A stretch of 44,591 nt of DNA from Alphaproteobacteria bacterium (GCA_037146715.1 JBAWWO010000011.1:1-44591); one strand, 5' to 3'. Shown: positions 24,061-32,773, numbered from the stretch's first letter. Numbers and translations are program-made. Notes: generated by a model from the letters alone, not told the origin.

Positions 24061-26685
24061 ATGCTTGAAAAAACGCTTTCATTTTTAGGGGTAGATAACA
24101 ATGATACAACAGAACCTCATAAGCCTTGGATGAAAGGAGAACGGTTTCACAATCTATTACCCTACGAATCTTATGACGAAGAAACAGGCCTCTTTTACAA
24201 CAAAGGGGCAACAGGGTTTGTCTTAAAGGGGCTTCCTATGGTAGGTGCAAGTCTTCATGATCAAGGACAATTAGCGGAGTTCTTTCGACAGAAAGAGCAT
24301 TTGCCAGAAGGTAGCTCCCTGCAAGTTCTTTTTGTATCGAGTCCTCGAGTTGGACATTTGTTAGATAACTGGGTTGATTATCGTCATGGACCTGAGAGAA
24401 AATTATCCGCAGGGATTCGTGAAGAAGACTGCATTTATCAGAAGCTTGCTCATCAGCGTCGAGAGCTTTTTAAGAAAAAAGCGCTGGGAGAGGAACCCTA
24501 TATGGTTTCTACGTGCCACTTGCTTATTTCTATTACATTTCCTGGGAGGCTCCTCGAACCTTTAGAAAAAGAACATCTTTTAAAGACCAGGAATGCTGCG
24601 GAAGAATCTTTGAAGAAAATAGGGGTCTTTACCCAAAAATTAGATGCCGAAAAATTTCAGCAAGAGATGTCGAACCTTTTAAATATGTCGGGATCTATTC
24701 GAGATGAGCCGTGCTCTTATAATCCTCTCGAATCTATTTCCAAGCAGATATTGCATGGAGAAACTACATTTGAAGCCACTCAAAATGGGGAAGGAGTCTT
24801 AACACAAGGGGGTAGAATTATTTGCAAATCTTTTTATCCTAAATCTTCTCCTAAAACATGGGCTCTACATCTTATGGATTTGTTTTTGGGGAATCCTCTC
24901 TCATTAGACGGCGCTATGCTTTGCCCTTTCTGGCTTCACTATGGATTAACGGTTGAACACAACCAAGGACAAGCTAAATCTAAAGTTATTATGAGGAGAG
25001 AATCCTTAGAAAACTCCATGAAGAATCGATTAGGGAAATGGATGGTGGCTCTTCCAGAACAATATGAAGAAGCCGATAGCTGTTTGAGAGAATTGAACCA
25101 AGGAGAGAGGGTCATTCAGGCTTGTTTTTCTCTTACAATTATGACAGAACCCAAAAATCTTTCCAAGGTAGAGGCAAGACTTCGCCAAATATGGTCTTCT
25201 TGTGGATGGGAATCGACCCCAACCACTTATGATCATTTAGCCATGATGATTGGGTCCCTTCCCATGACGTGGACCATGGGCTTAAGGGGACTCAAAAAAG
25301 AAGTAACCGGGTATGGCCCTGATCTTGCTAAGATGGGAAAAGCTAAGAAAACTATCACGAAAGAGTCTCAAAATCTTTTACCCCTTCTGGGAGAGTGGAT
25401 GGGACAAGACGCTCCTGGCATGCTTCTCTATGGACGGCGAGGCCAACTCTTTTGTTGGAATCAATTTTCCACCTGTTTGTTGCCAAATATTGAAAATAAA
25501 AAAACTGATCACAACTATAACGTTTGTATTGCTGGAGACAGTGGGTCTGGCAAATCTTTTTTTATGCAAGAAATGATGTTCACTGTTTTAGGAGTGGGGG
25601 GCAAAGTTTTTGTTTTGGACTATGGGAGATCCTTTAAAAAGAGCTGTGAACTTTTAGGAGGAGAGCATATTGAGTTTGATATAAGACGTCCTTTATCCTT
25701 AAACCCTTTTAGTAATATTCCTGTTGGAAGTAATCCCATCGAGAGTGAAATTCGAACAGAAATGCTCGCGACGTTAAAACCTATGTTGCAAGTTATGGTT
25801 TCTCCTCGATTGGGAGTTTCTTCTCTTGAAGAGGCCATTTTAGGAAAAGCGCTCATTGAGGTTTGGGAACAATATAAGAATGAAGCAAGTATTACACATA
25901 TTCAAGAATACCTTTCTCAAAGCGATAACATAAATTCTCAAAACCTAGGAATTATGTTGTCTCCTTTTGCAGAAGGTGGCACGTATGGATCTTTTTTTAG
26001 CGGCCCTTCTCAAGCCTCTCTATCAGAGGACCTTGTGGTGATTGAAACGGATCATTTGAGAAATCATCCCTCTCTTATGGCCGTTCTCGTCCAAATGGTT
26101 ATTTTACAGATTAACCAGACGATGGCTCGAGGAGATCGTCAAAAACCTTATATGATTATTATTGATGAAGCTTGGAAGCTCTTGAGCGGAAAAGATACAG
26201 CTACATTTATCGAAGATGTCAGTAGAACCGCGAGAAAATATAAGGGGAGTCTTGTGTTAGGCACTCAGCTTCTAACAGACTATTTTAGAAAAGAAGCGCC
26301 TGCCGCTGAAGTCGCTTTTAAAGGATCTAGTTGGAAGATTATCCTCTATCAAACAGAAAATACCATACAGGCGCTTGGGGGGAATGAGAATCTTAAAACA
26401 TTCGTGGGGAATGAACAGCGAAAAGCCATGTTATCCTCTTTGAGAGCGCATTTGCCATACTTTTCAGAGATGGCTATCTTTGGACCCGATATCACTGGGG
26501 TGGTTGCAAGATTTTCTGTAGAGCCTTTTACAGGCCTTCTTTTCTCTACGAGTCCAGATGATCACAAAATTATTGAGGCAGAGCGTGCTCTGAGCCATTC
26601 GATTACGGAGTCCATAGACAATATTTTAGAAAGAAGAAATAGAGAAAAGGGGAGGGGGAAAAATGTTAGTTCAATTGAGAAATAA
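24061..26685 (+). CDS. traC: TraC, VirB4-like ATPase of the transfer system
   Basis: The 874-residue protein is a normal-length TraC. The N-terminal TraC domain begins LLPYESYDEETGLFYN. Walker A GDSGSGKS lies at about 492-499 and Walker B MIIIDEAWKLL near 698-708. It powers pilus assembly and substrate transfer at the inner membrane. AAAGGGG precedes ATG 24061. Its 3' end overlaps traW by 23 bases, so the traW ribosome site lies within traC. Confidence 0.95.
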   Translation: MLEKTLSFLGVDNNDTTEPHKPWMKGERFHNLLPYESYDEETGLFYNKGATGFVLKGLPMVGASLHDQGQLAEFFRQKEHLPEGSSLQVLFVSSPRVGHLLDNWVDYRHGPERKLSAGIREEDCIYQKLAHQRRELFKKKALGEEPYMVSTCHLLISITFPGRLLEPLEKEHLLKTRNAAEESLKKIGVFTQKLDAEKFQQEMSNLLNMSGSIRDEPCSYNPLESISKQILHGETTFEATQNGEGVLTQGGRIICKSFYPKSSPKTWALHLMDLFLGNPLSLDGAMLCPFWLHYGLTVEHNQGQAKSKVIMRRESLENSMKNRLGKWMVALPEQYEEADSCLRELNQGERVIQACFSLTIMTEPKNLSKVEARLRQIWSSCGWESTPTTYDHLAMMIGSLPMTWTMGLRGLKKEVTGYGPDLAKMGKAKKTITKESQNLLPLLGEWMGQDAPGMLLYGRRGQLFCWNQFSTCLLPNIENKKTDHNYNVCIAGDSGSGKSFFMQEMMFTVLGVGGKVFVLDYGRSFKKSCELLGGEHIEFDIRRPLSLNPFSNIPVGSNPIESEIRTEMLATLKPMLQVMVSPRLGVSSLEEAILGKALIEVWEQYKNEASITHIQEYLSQSDNINSQNLGIMLSPFAEGGTYGSFFSGPSQASLSEDLVVIETDHLRNHPSLMAVLVQMVILQINQTMARGDRQKPYMIIIDEAWKLLSGKDTATFIEDVSRTARKYKGSLVLGTQLLTDYFRKEAPAAEVAFKGSSWKIILYQTENTIQALGGNENLKTFVGNEQRKAMLSSLRAHLPYFSEMAIFGPDITGVVARFSVEPFTGLLFSTSPDDHKIIEAERALSHSITESIDNILERRNREKGRGKNVSSIEK

Positions 26686-27310
26686 ATTAAATCTTACTCC
26701 AAAAGTTTTCTTTTTATGTTGTGCCATTTTTAGTGTGAGCTGTTCTTACGCCAAAGACTTAGGCACTCACGGACCTGTCTTCCCTATTGCCGAAGAGAAT
26801 CTCTTAGAAGTGATTCACCGAAAACTTCTTCACCTGCAAAAAACAGGAAATATTGAAGTGATCAATAAGCAGATTCAGAAGCGTGTCAAAAAATCAGCTC
26901 AAGAGCCAAAAGCAATTCATCATCTTCCCTGTGCAGAAAAGGATCATTCCAGACTTTTTGACCCCTCCATCACGTTGCCAGAAGATATTACGGATCATGA
27001 AGGCAAAATCTTTATAAAAGGGGGAACAAAGGTTAATCCCTTAGATTACGTCCAGTGGAGAAACCCTGTGGTGTTCATTAACGGTCATGACGAAGACCAG
27101 GTGAGTTGGGCAGAGTATCAGAAAGGCAAAATAGTCCTTGTGGAAGGAAAGCCCTTTGAAATCCACAAGAGGCTTCAACGGTGGATATACTTTGACCAAG
27201 GAGGAATTGCCGTTAAACGTTTCTCTATTAAAGCCTTGCCCACACGTATTACACAAAAGGGGAAACGGTTGTTTATAGAGGAAATTGATCTTAATGAGAG
27301 GGGGGTCTAA
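26663..27310 (+). CDS. traW: TraW, periplasmic pilus assembly protein
   Basis: The 215-residue protein has a signal peptide ending SYA and the TraW pattern: DLGTHGPVFPIAEENLLEVI, RLFDPSITLPEDI, VNPLDYVQW and the C-terminal FDQGGIAVKRFSIKALPTRI. TraW helps pilus assembly together with TraU, TrbC and TraF. It starts inside traC. Normally traU follows directly; here 3.7 kb of cargo intervenes, including a diverged copy of the traW 3' end at 29094-29231. Confidence 0.92.
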   Translation: MLVQLRNKLNLTPKVFFLCCAIFSVSCSYAKDLGTHGPVFPIAEENLLEVIHRKLLHLQKTGNIEVINKQIQKRVKKSAQEPKAIHHLPCAEKDHSRLFDPSITLPEDITDHEGKIFIKGGTKVNPLDYVQWRNPVVFINGHDEDQVSWAEYQKGKIVLVEGKPFEIHKRLQRWIYFDQGGIAVKRFSIKALPTRITQKGKRLFIEEIDLNERGV

Positions 27311-27465
27311 ATGCACATTTTTGCTAAAACTTTAACCCTAAATCCCAAAAAAGATGTTTTAGGGCTGAGATTAGAGAGCAATTTCTTAGCACCAAAACAG
27401 TGTTTTGTTAAGTTTTGGCGGATTTTTAATACAAAATGTTTATCCCTAAATCGCAATTTTATCGA

Positions 27466-27582
27466 TTTGCCGCTGATTTTGAACAACAACTTTTCAGCGG
27501 TAAAATACAAAATGATTGATTTACCGCTAATTTATGATACATTAATTTCAGCGGTAAAATATAAAATATGGATTTTGTCGCT
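27466..27582. repeat. 54-bp tandem repeat with alternating inverted half-sites before ATPase 1
   Basis: The half-site AGCGGTAAA/TTTACCGCT occurs five times in alternating orientation: 27466 (TTTGCCGCT), 27496, 27520, 27550 and 27574 (TTTGTCGCT). Spacing is 30, 24, 30, 24, so the pair repeats every 54 bases. A possible promoter (TTGATT 27516-27521, TACATT 27538-27543) falls inside. The array ends in the first bases upstream of the ATPase gene and could be its operator; 54 is also a multiple of three, so a relic of a coding repeat is possible. The gap 27311-27465 holds nothing else I recognise. Confidence 0.55.
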
Positions 27583-27618
27583 GATTTTGAAACATCCTTA
27601 TTAGAAAGAGAGAAGAAA

Positions 27619-29037
27619 ATGACAAAATTTATTGGTAGAACAGAATATTTAAAAAAGCTAGATAAACTTTTAGAAAAATCTTCTTCAAGTCTTGTGGTAG
27701 TTACAGGAAGACGACGAATTGGAAAAAGTCGTCTTATTAAAGAATTTGGAAAAAATCATCGTCTATTAAGTTTTGAAGGTATAGCTCCTCATCCACGGAC
27801 AACCCGTCAAAGTCAATTAGATGAGTTTGGAGATCAACTTGGAAAAGTTACTGGTCATCCATCATTTTCAGATAAAAACTGGAATGATTATTTTGCAAGA
27901 CTTATAGCCTATGGGAAAGAGATGAAAGAAGGATGGATGATTATTCTTTTAGACGAGATTTCGTGGATGGGATCCAAAGATCCTGCTTTTATTGCAAAAC
28001 TTAAAAGTGCTTGGGAAAAACTGAGTGAAAATCCTAAAATTATTCTAATATTATGTGGATCAGATTCATCTTGGATTATGAAGAATGTTATCCAAAACAC
28101 AGCATTTTTTGGACGAAGAGATTTACATTTATCAATAAAGGAAATGCCCTTAAAAGAAATTAATGAATTTTGGGGTAAAAATCATGTTAGTGCCTATGAA
28201 AAATTCAAAATCATTTCCATTACGGGCGGAATTCCGAAATATTTAGAGCTCATTATTCCTTCGGATACTGCGGAAGAAAATATAAAACGTTTGTGTTTTG
28301 ATTCTTCTCAATATTTGTTTAAGGAGTTTAATTCTCTCTTTGATGAACAGTTTAACAAAAAAAACATTCTTTATAAATCTATTGTAAAACTACTTGTTGG
28401 AACTTCCTTATCGTATACAGAAGTAGCCAATGCTTTGAAAAAAGAATCAGGAGGGACGTTAACTTCTCATTTACAAGATCTTTGTAACTCTGGGTTTTTA
28501 CGTCGAGAACCTACCTGGTCTTTAAAAACAGGGATAGAATCCAAACTCAGTCTTTATCGGCTTACTGATAATTATTTAAGATTTTATCTAAAGTATATCG
28601 ATCCTCTTTCATCTCAAATAGAAAGAGGTCCCGTTAATCTTCCTAACGGATGGGATAGTATTATGGGATTACAATTTGAAAATATGATTATTAACAATCG
28701 TCAGGAACTCTTTGATCTTCTTGAGGTCAAAAAAGTTGTTAATGATGGTCCTTACTTTCAAACAAAAACAAGGGGACAGGAGGGATGTCAAATTGATTAT
28801 TTAATCCAAACAGAGGGCTGTTTCTACGTTTGTGAGGTTAAATTCTCGAAAAACCCTATCGGTATGGAAGTTGTAGAGGAAATGAAAAAAAAGATACGAG
28901 CCCTCAATACATCTAAAGATATGTCTCTAAGACCCGTTCTCATCCACGTAAATGGCACCACTAGAGATTTAGAGGAGAGTGATTATTTCACGCACATCAT
29001 AGACTTTTCCAAAATATTAAATCCGAGTGGGAGGTAA
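27619..29037 (+). CDS. ATPase 1: archaeal-type AAA ATPase with DUF234-like nuclease C-terminus
   Basis: The start is set at ATG 27619 (MTKFIGRTEYLKKLDKLLEK), the usual beginning of this family, with AGAGAGAAG upstream; an upstream ATG at 27568 falls in the repeat array. The 473-residue protein has Walker A GRRRIGKS (30-37), Walker B IILLDEI (about 109-115), sensor-like LILCGSDSSW, a winged-helix middle part (about 250-310) and a C-terminal PD-(D/E)xK-like core (QIDYLI, then CEVKFSK, about 390-412). Members of this ATPase group are abundant, and their function is not established. It is inserted between traW and traU on the operon strand and is preceded by a 54-bp repeat array. Confidence 0.8.
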   Translation: MTKFIGRTEYLKKLDKLLEKSSSSLVVVTGRRRIGKSRLIKEFGKNHRLLSFEGIAPHPRTTRQSQLDEFGDQLGKVTGHPSFSDKNWNDYFARLIAYGKEMKEGWMIILLDEISWMGSKDPAFIAKLKSAWEKLSENPKIILILCGSDSSWIMKNVIQNTAFFGRRDLHLSIKEMPLKEINEFWGKNHVSAYEKFKIISITGGIPKYLELIIPSDTAEENIKRLCFDSSQYLFKEFNSLFDEQFNKKNILYKSIVKLLVGTSLSYTEVANALKKESGGTLTSHLQDLCNSGFLRREPTWSLKTGIESKLSLYRLTDNYLRFYLKYIDPLSSQIERGPVNLPNGWDSIMGLQFENMIINNRQELFDLLEVKKVVNDGPYFQTKTRGQEGCQIDYLIQTEGCFYVCEVKFSKNPIGMEVVEEMKKKIRALNTSKDMSLRPVLIHVNGTTRDLEESDYFTHIIDFSKILNPSGR

Positions 29038-29093
29038 TGCGATGAAATTTAAACTCAAGACAGAAAAAAATATGCATTTTATAGGATTATAAT

Positions 29094-29231
29094 ATGGATA
29101 AAATTAAAAAAACCCTACAAGGAGAAATTGTCGTTAAGCGCTTTGCTATTAAAGCCTTGCCCACACGTATTACGCAAAAAGGGAAACGGCTCCTCATTGA
29201 GGAAATAGATATAGAGGGGAGAGGGGTATGA
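29094..29231 (+). pseudogene. Diverged duplicate of the traW 3' end
   Basis: From ATG 29094 the frame gives 45 residues, of which QGEIVVKRFAIKALPTRITQ and the following KGKRL-LIEEIDI match the C-terminus of TraW (27200-27310). The DNA shares long identical blocks (for example ATTAAAGCCTTGCCCACACG) but differs by many silent and replacement changes. It is therefore not a fresh duplication; it derives from a related plasmid or an old copy. Its stop overlaps an ATG (TATGAAG at 29227-29233), like a natural traW-traU junction, but no traU follows. It marks a recombination scar. The bases 29038-29093 hold nothing recognised. Confidence 0.8.
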
Positions 29232-29282
29232 AGTTAACTTCTTTACAGATCTCTTTTATTAAAAAATTACTGAATATAATTT

Positions 29283-29522
29283 TTAAGCATTTTTTCTTTT
29301 TGAACTTGCAAGATCTTTTTTTAATTCAGATCGTGTATAAAGCTTTTCTTCATTCCGTTCAACTCTTTTCCAAACTTCAAGAGCATCATAATAGTTTTCT
29401 TGATCTTCCAAAAATTCTTGGAAAGCCTGAAGCACAAGCTCTTCCTTTGAACGACGGGTTCTTTTGGACAAAGCAGTTAAGCGTTCATCAAACTCTTCTG
29501 GAATGTCTGCAACGTAACTCAT
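29283..29522 (-). CDS. Orphan RelB-like RHH antitoxin
   Basis: The 79-residue protein is an RHH antitoxin (VADIPEEFDERLTALSKRTR, then RSKEELVLQAFQEFLEDQEN) with a charged tail. It is homologous to the antitoxin at 23764-23988. No toxin frame follows on the minus strand: the next bases run straight into the duplicated traW end. The module has therefore lost its toxin. Whether the protein can act in trans on the other locus is unknown. Confidence 0.75.
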   Translation of the reverse strand: MSYVADIPEEFDERLTALSKRTRRSKEELVLQAFQEFLEDQENYYDALEVWKRVERNEEKLYTRSELKKDLASSKRKNA

Positions 29523-29583
29523 GGAAATTATCCTTTCCTCTTGTATATATAACTTTTTCTTGTTTAGAAAAAGGAGATTTTTT

Positions 29584-29844
29584 ATGAAAAACCCCCTAAA
29601 AGAATATTTTTTATATTGGAAGAAGATCTTCTATAAATGGCAGAATACCTGGATAAATATGGGATCGTTTTCCATAATCAATCTTCTTGTTCTTAAGTAT
29701 TTGATCTTTCTAACTTTTGTTTTTTTGATTCTCACAACCCAACAGAATAAAAGATTCTTAATAGAATCATTGAAATATGTATATTTAAGTATCATAATAC
29801 CCATATATCTGATATTTAAGTATCATAGTACTATTATAACTTAA
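29584..29844 (+). CDS. Small basic membrane protein, probably truncated, unknown function
   Basis: The 86-residue frame has a strong ribosome site (AAAAAGGAG, 6 bases before ATG 29584). The N-terminus is basic (MKNPLKEYFLYWKKIFYKWQ), followed by a hydrophobic segment (about 28-50, INLLVLKYLIFLTFVFLIL). The last 25 residues are encoded by the direct repeats that precede ATPase 2, which suggests that the repeat-ATPase block landed inside this gene and replaced its 3' end. A tra membrane protein such as a TrbI-like one is possible but not shown. Confidence 0.4.
   Translation: MKNPLKEYFLYWKKIFYKWQNTWINMGSFSIINLLVLKYLIFLTFVFLILTTQQNKRFLIESLKYVYLSIIIPIYLIFKYHSTIIT
29781..29831. repeat. Direct repeat carrying palindromes upstream of ATPase 2
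   Basis: Two 20-base copies (29781-29800 and 29812-29831) match at 19 positions, 31 bases apart. Each contains a palindrome-like core, GTATCATAATAC and GTATCATAGTAC. They lie 33-83 bases before the ATPase 2 start codon, a position suited to an autoregulatory operator. Confidence 0.5.
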
Positions 29845-29863
29845 CTTTTAAGGAGACTATATT

Positions 29864-31027
29864 ATGAGTAATTATATAAAAAGAATTTTAGAGTTAAATC
29901 TTCCCCAAGGGCAATCATGTTTTTTATGGGGTGCGCGAAAAACAGGAAAATCTACATTTTTAAAGAAATCTTATCCTGAAGCTTTGTGGATTGATTTATT
30001 ACAAGCAGATATTTACCAGAAATATCTCTTAGACCCTTCTAAGCTACGACAAGAATTAGAGGCCATATCTCCTAACCCTTTGGTGATTATAGACGAAATT
30101 CAGAAAGTTCCTGCTCTATTGGATGAAATTCATTGGCTCATTGAAAATAAAAAAATCCAATTTATCCTATGTGGGTCTAGCTCTCGACGTTTAAGAGCCC
30201 CAAATGTTAATTTGTTAGGAGGAAGAGCTTGGAGATATATGTTTGTTCCTTTTTGTTATGAGGAACTTAAAGAACTCAACTGGCATAAAATATTTAATAA
30301 TGGATTAATCCCCAGTCATTATTTTTCCCAAAACGCACAAAAAAGTTTAGCTGCTTATTTGTTCGACTATGTCCTCAATGAAGTACATGCAGAAGCACAA
30401 TTACGGCAAAAAGAACCTTTTGCTAAATTCTTAGATTCTTTAGGAATTTGGGGAGGAAAAATGATTAACTACACGAATATTTCAAAAGCATGTGGAGTTA
30501 ACCTTAAAACGATTCAAACATATTTTGAGATTTTAGTAGATATGTATTTAGGATATTTCGTCAAACCTTATAGCAAATCCACGACGCAGCAAGATATTCA
30601 ATCAACTCCTAAATTTTATTTGTTTGATACAGGGGTAGCTAATTATTTAAAACGTTTTAAGTATACCGAAATGAGGGGAAGAGAAGTAGGAGAATCATTT
30701 GAACACTATGTTTTTTTAGAGTTGATGGCGTATAAACTTTTAAAAGATAAAAGAGAAGATATATGCTATTGGAAGGGAAAAGAAAAAGATCTTGAAGTAG
30801 ATTTCATTGTAAAGAATCATGCTTTTGAAGTAAAAACGTCTACCTCAATTGATAAAAATGACATAAAAAATCTCCTAATTTTTGGAAAAGATGTGTCCAA
30901 ATTTTCCCTTAATATTATCTGCTTTGAGCCTCAAAAAAGAATTATTGAACGAGGAGAAAAGAAGATTACTGTTTGGCCCATTGAAGAGTTTTTGCAAACT
31001 CTATGGAGGGGTGAAATATGGGAATAA
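29864..31027 (+). CDS. ATPase 2: AAA_14/DUF4143 ATPase with nuclease-like C-terminus
   Basis: The 387-residue protein has Walker A GARKTGKS (23-30), Walker B LVIIDEIQK (73-81), a sensor segment FILCGSSSRRL and the DUF4143 part from about 160. In that part a PD-(D/E)xK-like core (E311-V-D313 ... E322-V-K324) is visible. TTTTAAGGAG precedes ATG 29864. It belongs to a different subfamily from ATPase 1 although the architecture (ATPase plus nuclease-like end) is similar. Its stop codon overlaps the traU start by 10 bases, so traU translation could be coupled to it. Biological function of this family is unknown. Confidence 0.82.
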   Translation: MSNYIKRILELNLPQGQSCFLWGARKTGKSTFLKKSYPEALWIDLLQADIYQKYLLDPSKLRQELEAISPNPLVIIDEIQKVPALLDEIHWLIENKKIQFILCGSSSRRLRAPNVNLLGGRAWRYMFVPFCYEELKELNWHKIFNNGLIPSHYFSQNAQKSLAAYLFDYVLNEVHAEAQLRQKEPFAKFLDSLGIWGGKMINYTNISKACGVNLKTIQTYFEILVDMYLGYFVKPYSKSTTQQDIQSTPKFYLFDTGVANYLKRFKYTEMRGREVGESFEHYVFLELMAYKLLKDKREDICYWKGKEKDLEVDFIVKNHAFEVKTSTSIDKNDIKNLLIFGKDVSKFSLNIICFEPQKRIIERGEKKITVWPIEEFLQTLWRGEIWE

Positions 31028-32016
31028 TAACCTACATTCGTATATGTTTCATAGTACTAAACTTTATCAATCCTTACTTTGCTTCAGCCAATGGAGCTTG
31101 CGTAGGTCGCATGGTCAACCCTGTGACAGACATATGCTGGAAGTGTATGTTTCCTTTGCGCATTGGGGGAGTACAAATTGCTGCAGGGGGTCCAGATCAA
31201 CGCCTTTCTACACCTCCCATTTGTGTGTGTTCACGACCAGGCATATCTGTCCCTGTGCCGGGGATTCCAGTTTCTTTCTGGGAACCCGCTCGTCTCATGG
31301 ATATCACGCGTACCCCTTATTGTTTGACCAATATGGGAGGGATTTCTATCGGCAGCATGGGGATTAAGGGCCGAGGAGATGTAGGTCAAGATGATAATGA
31401 TGTGAGCAAATCTTCTTTCTATCAAGTGCATTGGTACGTTTATCCCATTCTCTATTGGTTGGAACTTCTCATGGACGTTGTTTGTTTAGAAGCCATGAGT
31501 TTTGATCTTGCGTATTTAACAGAGCTCGATCCCTTTTGGGCCGATGATGAAATGGGCGCCATTTTGAACCCTGAGGGTATTCTCTTTGGCAATCCCATAG
31601 CTCAGGCGGCTTGTGCAGCCGATTCTATTGCGTCTACTGTCCATCTCCCTCTAGATTGGCTCTTCTGGTGTGCAGGCAGTTGGGGAAGCCTATATCCCTT
31701 TGGGGGAACGGTCAGAGATCATGAAGGCGGTGTTCAAGCCTCTTCCCTGCTTGCAGCCCGGTTCATGGCTAAGTTGCATCGAGAGCTTCTCTTATGGGGA
31801 TACATAGGCATCGAAGGACTTTGTGGGAAGTACCCAATGCCTATTATTAAAAAAAGCCAATATAGACTTCAAATGACCTATCCCCTTCCCCAAACGGAAT
31901 CCTGTCATCCCATTGGCATGAATCCCGTCATGTTTCAAGCGGGGAGAGAGTTTCCTTTTAAAGGATCAGATTTTGGATATCTTGTGTTCAGAAAGAGAGA
32001 CTGCTGTGCCTTATAA
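31018..32016 (+). CDS. traU: TraU, DNA-transfer protein of the F-type system
   Basis: The 332-residue protein matches TraU in length and in cysteine-rich motifs: signal peptide ending FASA, NPVTDICWKCMFPLRIGG, PPICVCSRPG, IPVSFWEPARLMDITRTPYC and a C-terminal region with PQTESCHPIG. It is periplasmic and needed for DNA transfer more than for pilus growth. GGAGGGG precedes the ATG, which lies inside the end of ATPase 2. The native upstream neighbour traW is now 3.7 kb away. Confidence 0.95.
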   Translation: MGIITYIRICFIVLNFINPYFASANGACVGRMVNPVTDICWKCMFPLRIGGVQIAAGGPDQRLSTPPICVCSRPGISVPVPGIPVSFWEPARLMDITRTPYCLTNMGGISIGSMGIKGRGDVGQDDNDVSKSSFYQVHWYVYPILYWLELLMDVVCLEAMSFDLAYLTELDPFWADDEMGAILNPEGILFGNPIAQAACAADSIASTVHLPLDWLFWCAGSWGSLYPFGGTVRDHEGGVQASSLLAARFMAKLHRELLLWGYIGIEGLCGKYPMPIIKKSQYRLQMTYPLPQTESCHPIGMNPVMFQAGREFPFKGSDFGYLVFRKRDCCAL

Positions 32017-32773
32017 AAAAGCTATAAAATGCGCTCTGTTGGCGAGTGTTTTAGGAAATATGAGTTGTCCTGTTCTAGCAGCGTCCGAGATCCTCTCTGT
32101 TGAAAGTTTTTTAAAGAAGGTTGAAGCGAGTCCAATCACCAAATCCGCTCACGAAAAGCTTGAAGCTCTCTACAACTCTGCTCTTCTAAAAGTGAGAGAA
32201 GTCACCCCTAAAGCCAAAGAAATTCTTCAAGAGCTTCCTAAGGTAGATAGGGAATCCCTAGAGGAATTAAAACAAAAAATATTTAATACACCTTTACAGA
32301 AAGATGAGCAAAAACAGTGCTCATCCAAAATGTGCAAAACCAGTATAGCTCCTCCTGTCTCAGAGGGGTCTCCTCTTCTCATATTTGTGTCCTTTTCTTT
32401 AGGGGATGCAACGCTTAAAAAGCTTTATGGCCAAGCTCAGAAAATCGGGTCGCGATTGGTGATGCAGGGGCTCTATAAAAATAGTTTTAGGGAAACCCAG
32501 TCTAAAATTAGATCTTTGGGAATCGTCGTTGATATTGACCCTACTCTGTTTGAGAAGTTTTCAGTCAAAGAAGTGCCTGTGTTTGTTCTGATGACCGAAG
32601 AGACTCCTTTGGTAACAAACGGAGAGTCCCACCCCTCTTACGATGTTTTAAAAGGAAACGTATCTCTCAATTATGCTTTAGAGGAATTTTTAGAAAATGG
32701 ATCCATAGAGGGACAAAAAATTGCCCAAAATCTAATAGATAGAATAAGGAGGGCCCATGACGAAGGTAAATAA
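32006..32773 (+). CDS. trbC: TrbC, F-type periplasmic pilus assembly protein
   Basis: I choose the GTG at 32006, giving MPYKKAIKCALLASVLGNMS with a proper signal peptide ending VLAAS. The longer TTG frame from 31973 would put charged residues ahead of it. The 255-residue protein has a coiled N-terminal half and a C-terminal thioredoxin-like TrbC domain (LLIFVSFSLGDATLKKLYGQ, VVDIDPTLFEKFSVKEVPVF). It starts within the last 11 bases of traU and overlaps traN by 17. Confidence 0.88.
   Translation: MPYKKAIKCALLASVLGNMSCPVLAASEILSVESFLKKVEASPITKSAHEKLEALYNSALLKVREVTPKAKEILQELPKVDRESLEELKQKIFNTPLQKDEQKQCSSKMCKTSIAPPVSEGSPLLIFVSFSLGDATLKKLYGQAQKIGSRLVMQGLYKNSFRETQSKIRSLGIVVDIDPTLFEKFSVKEVPVFVLMTEETPLVTNGESHPSYDVLKGNVSLNYALEEFLENGSIEGQKIAQNLIDRIRRAHDEGK

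Noticed and set aside
23457..24068. A 203-codon plus-strand frame between traV and traC
   Set aside because: It is the reverse shadow of the RHH antitoxin and the broken RelE-like toxin, whose conserved motifs are on the minus strand.
27311..27604. A 97-codon plus-strand frame directly after traW
   Set aside because: It has no recognisable domain, and half of it is the 54-bp repeat array. I treat it as non-coding, though a relic coding repeat cannot be excluded.
29228..29587. A 119-codon plus-strand frame after the duplicated traW end
   Set aside because: Apart from a possible remnant of a few start codons at the old traW-traU junction, it is the antisense of the orphan RHH gene.
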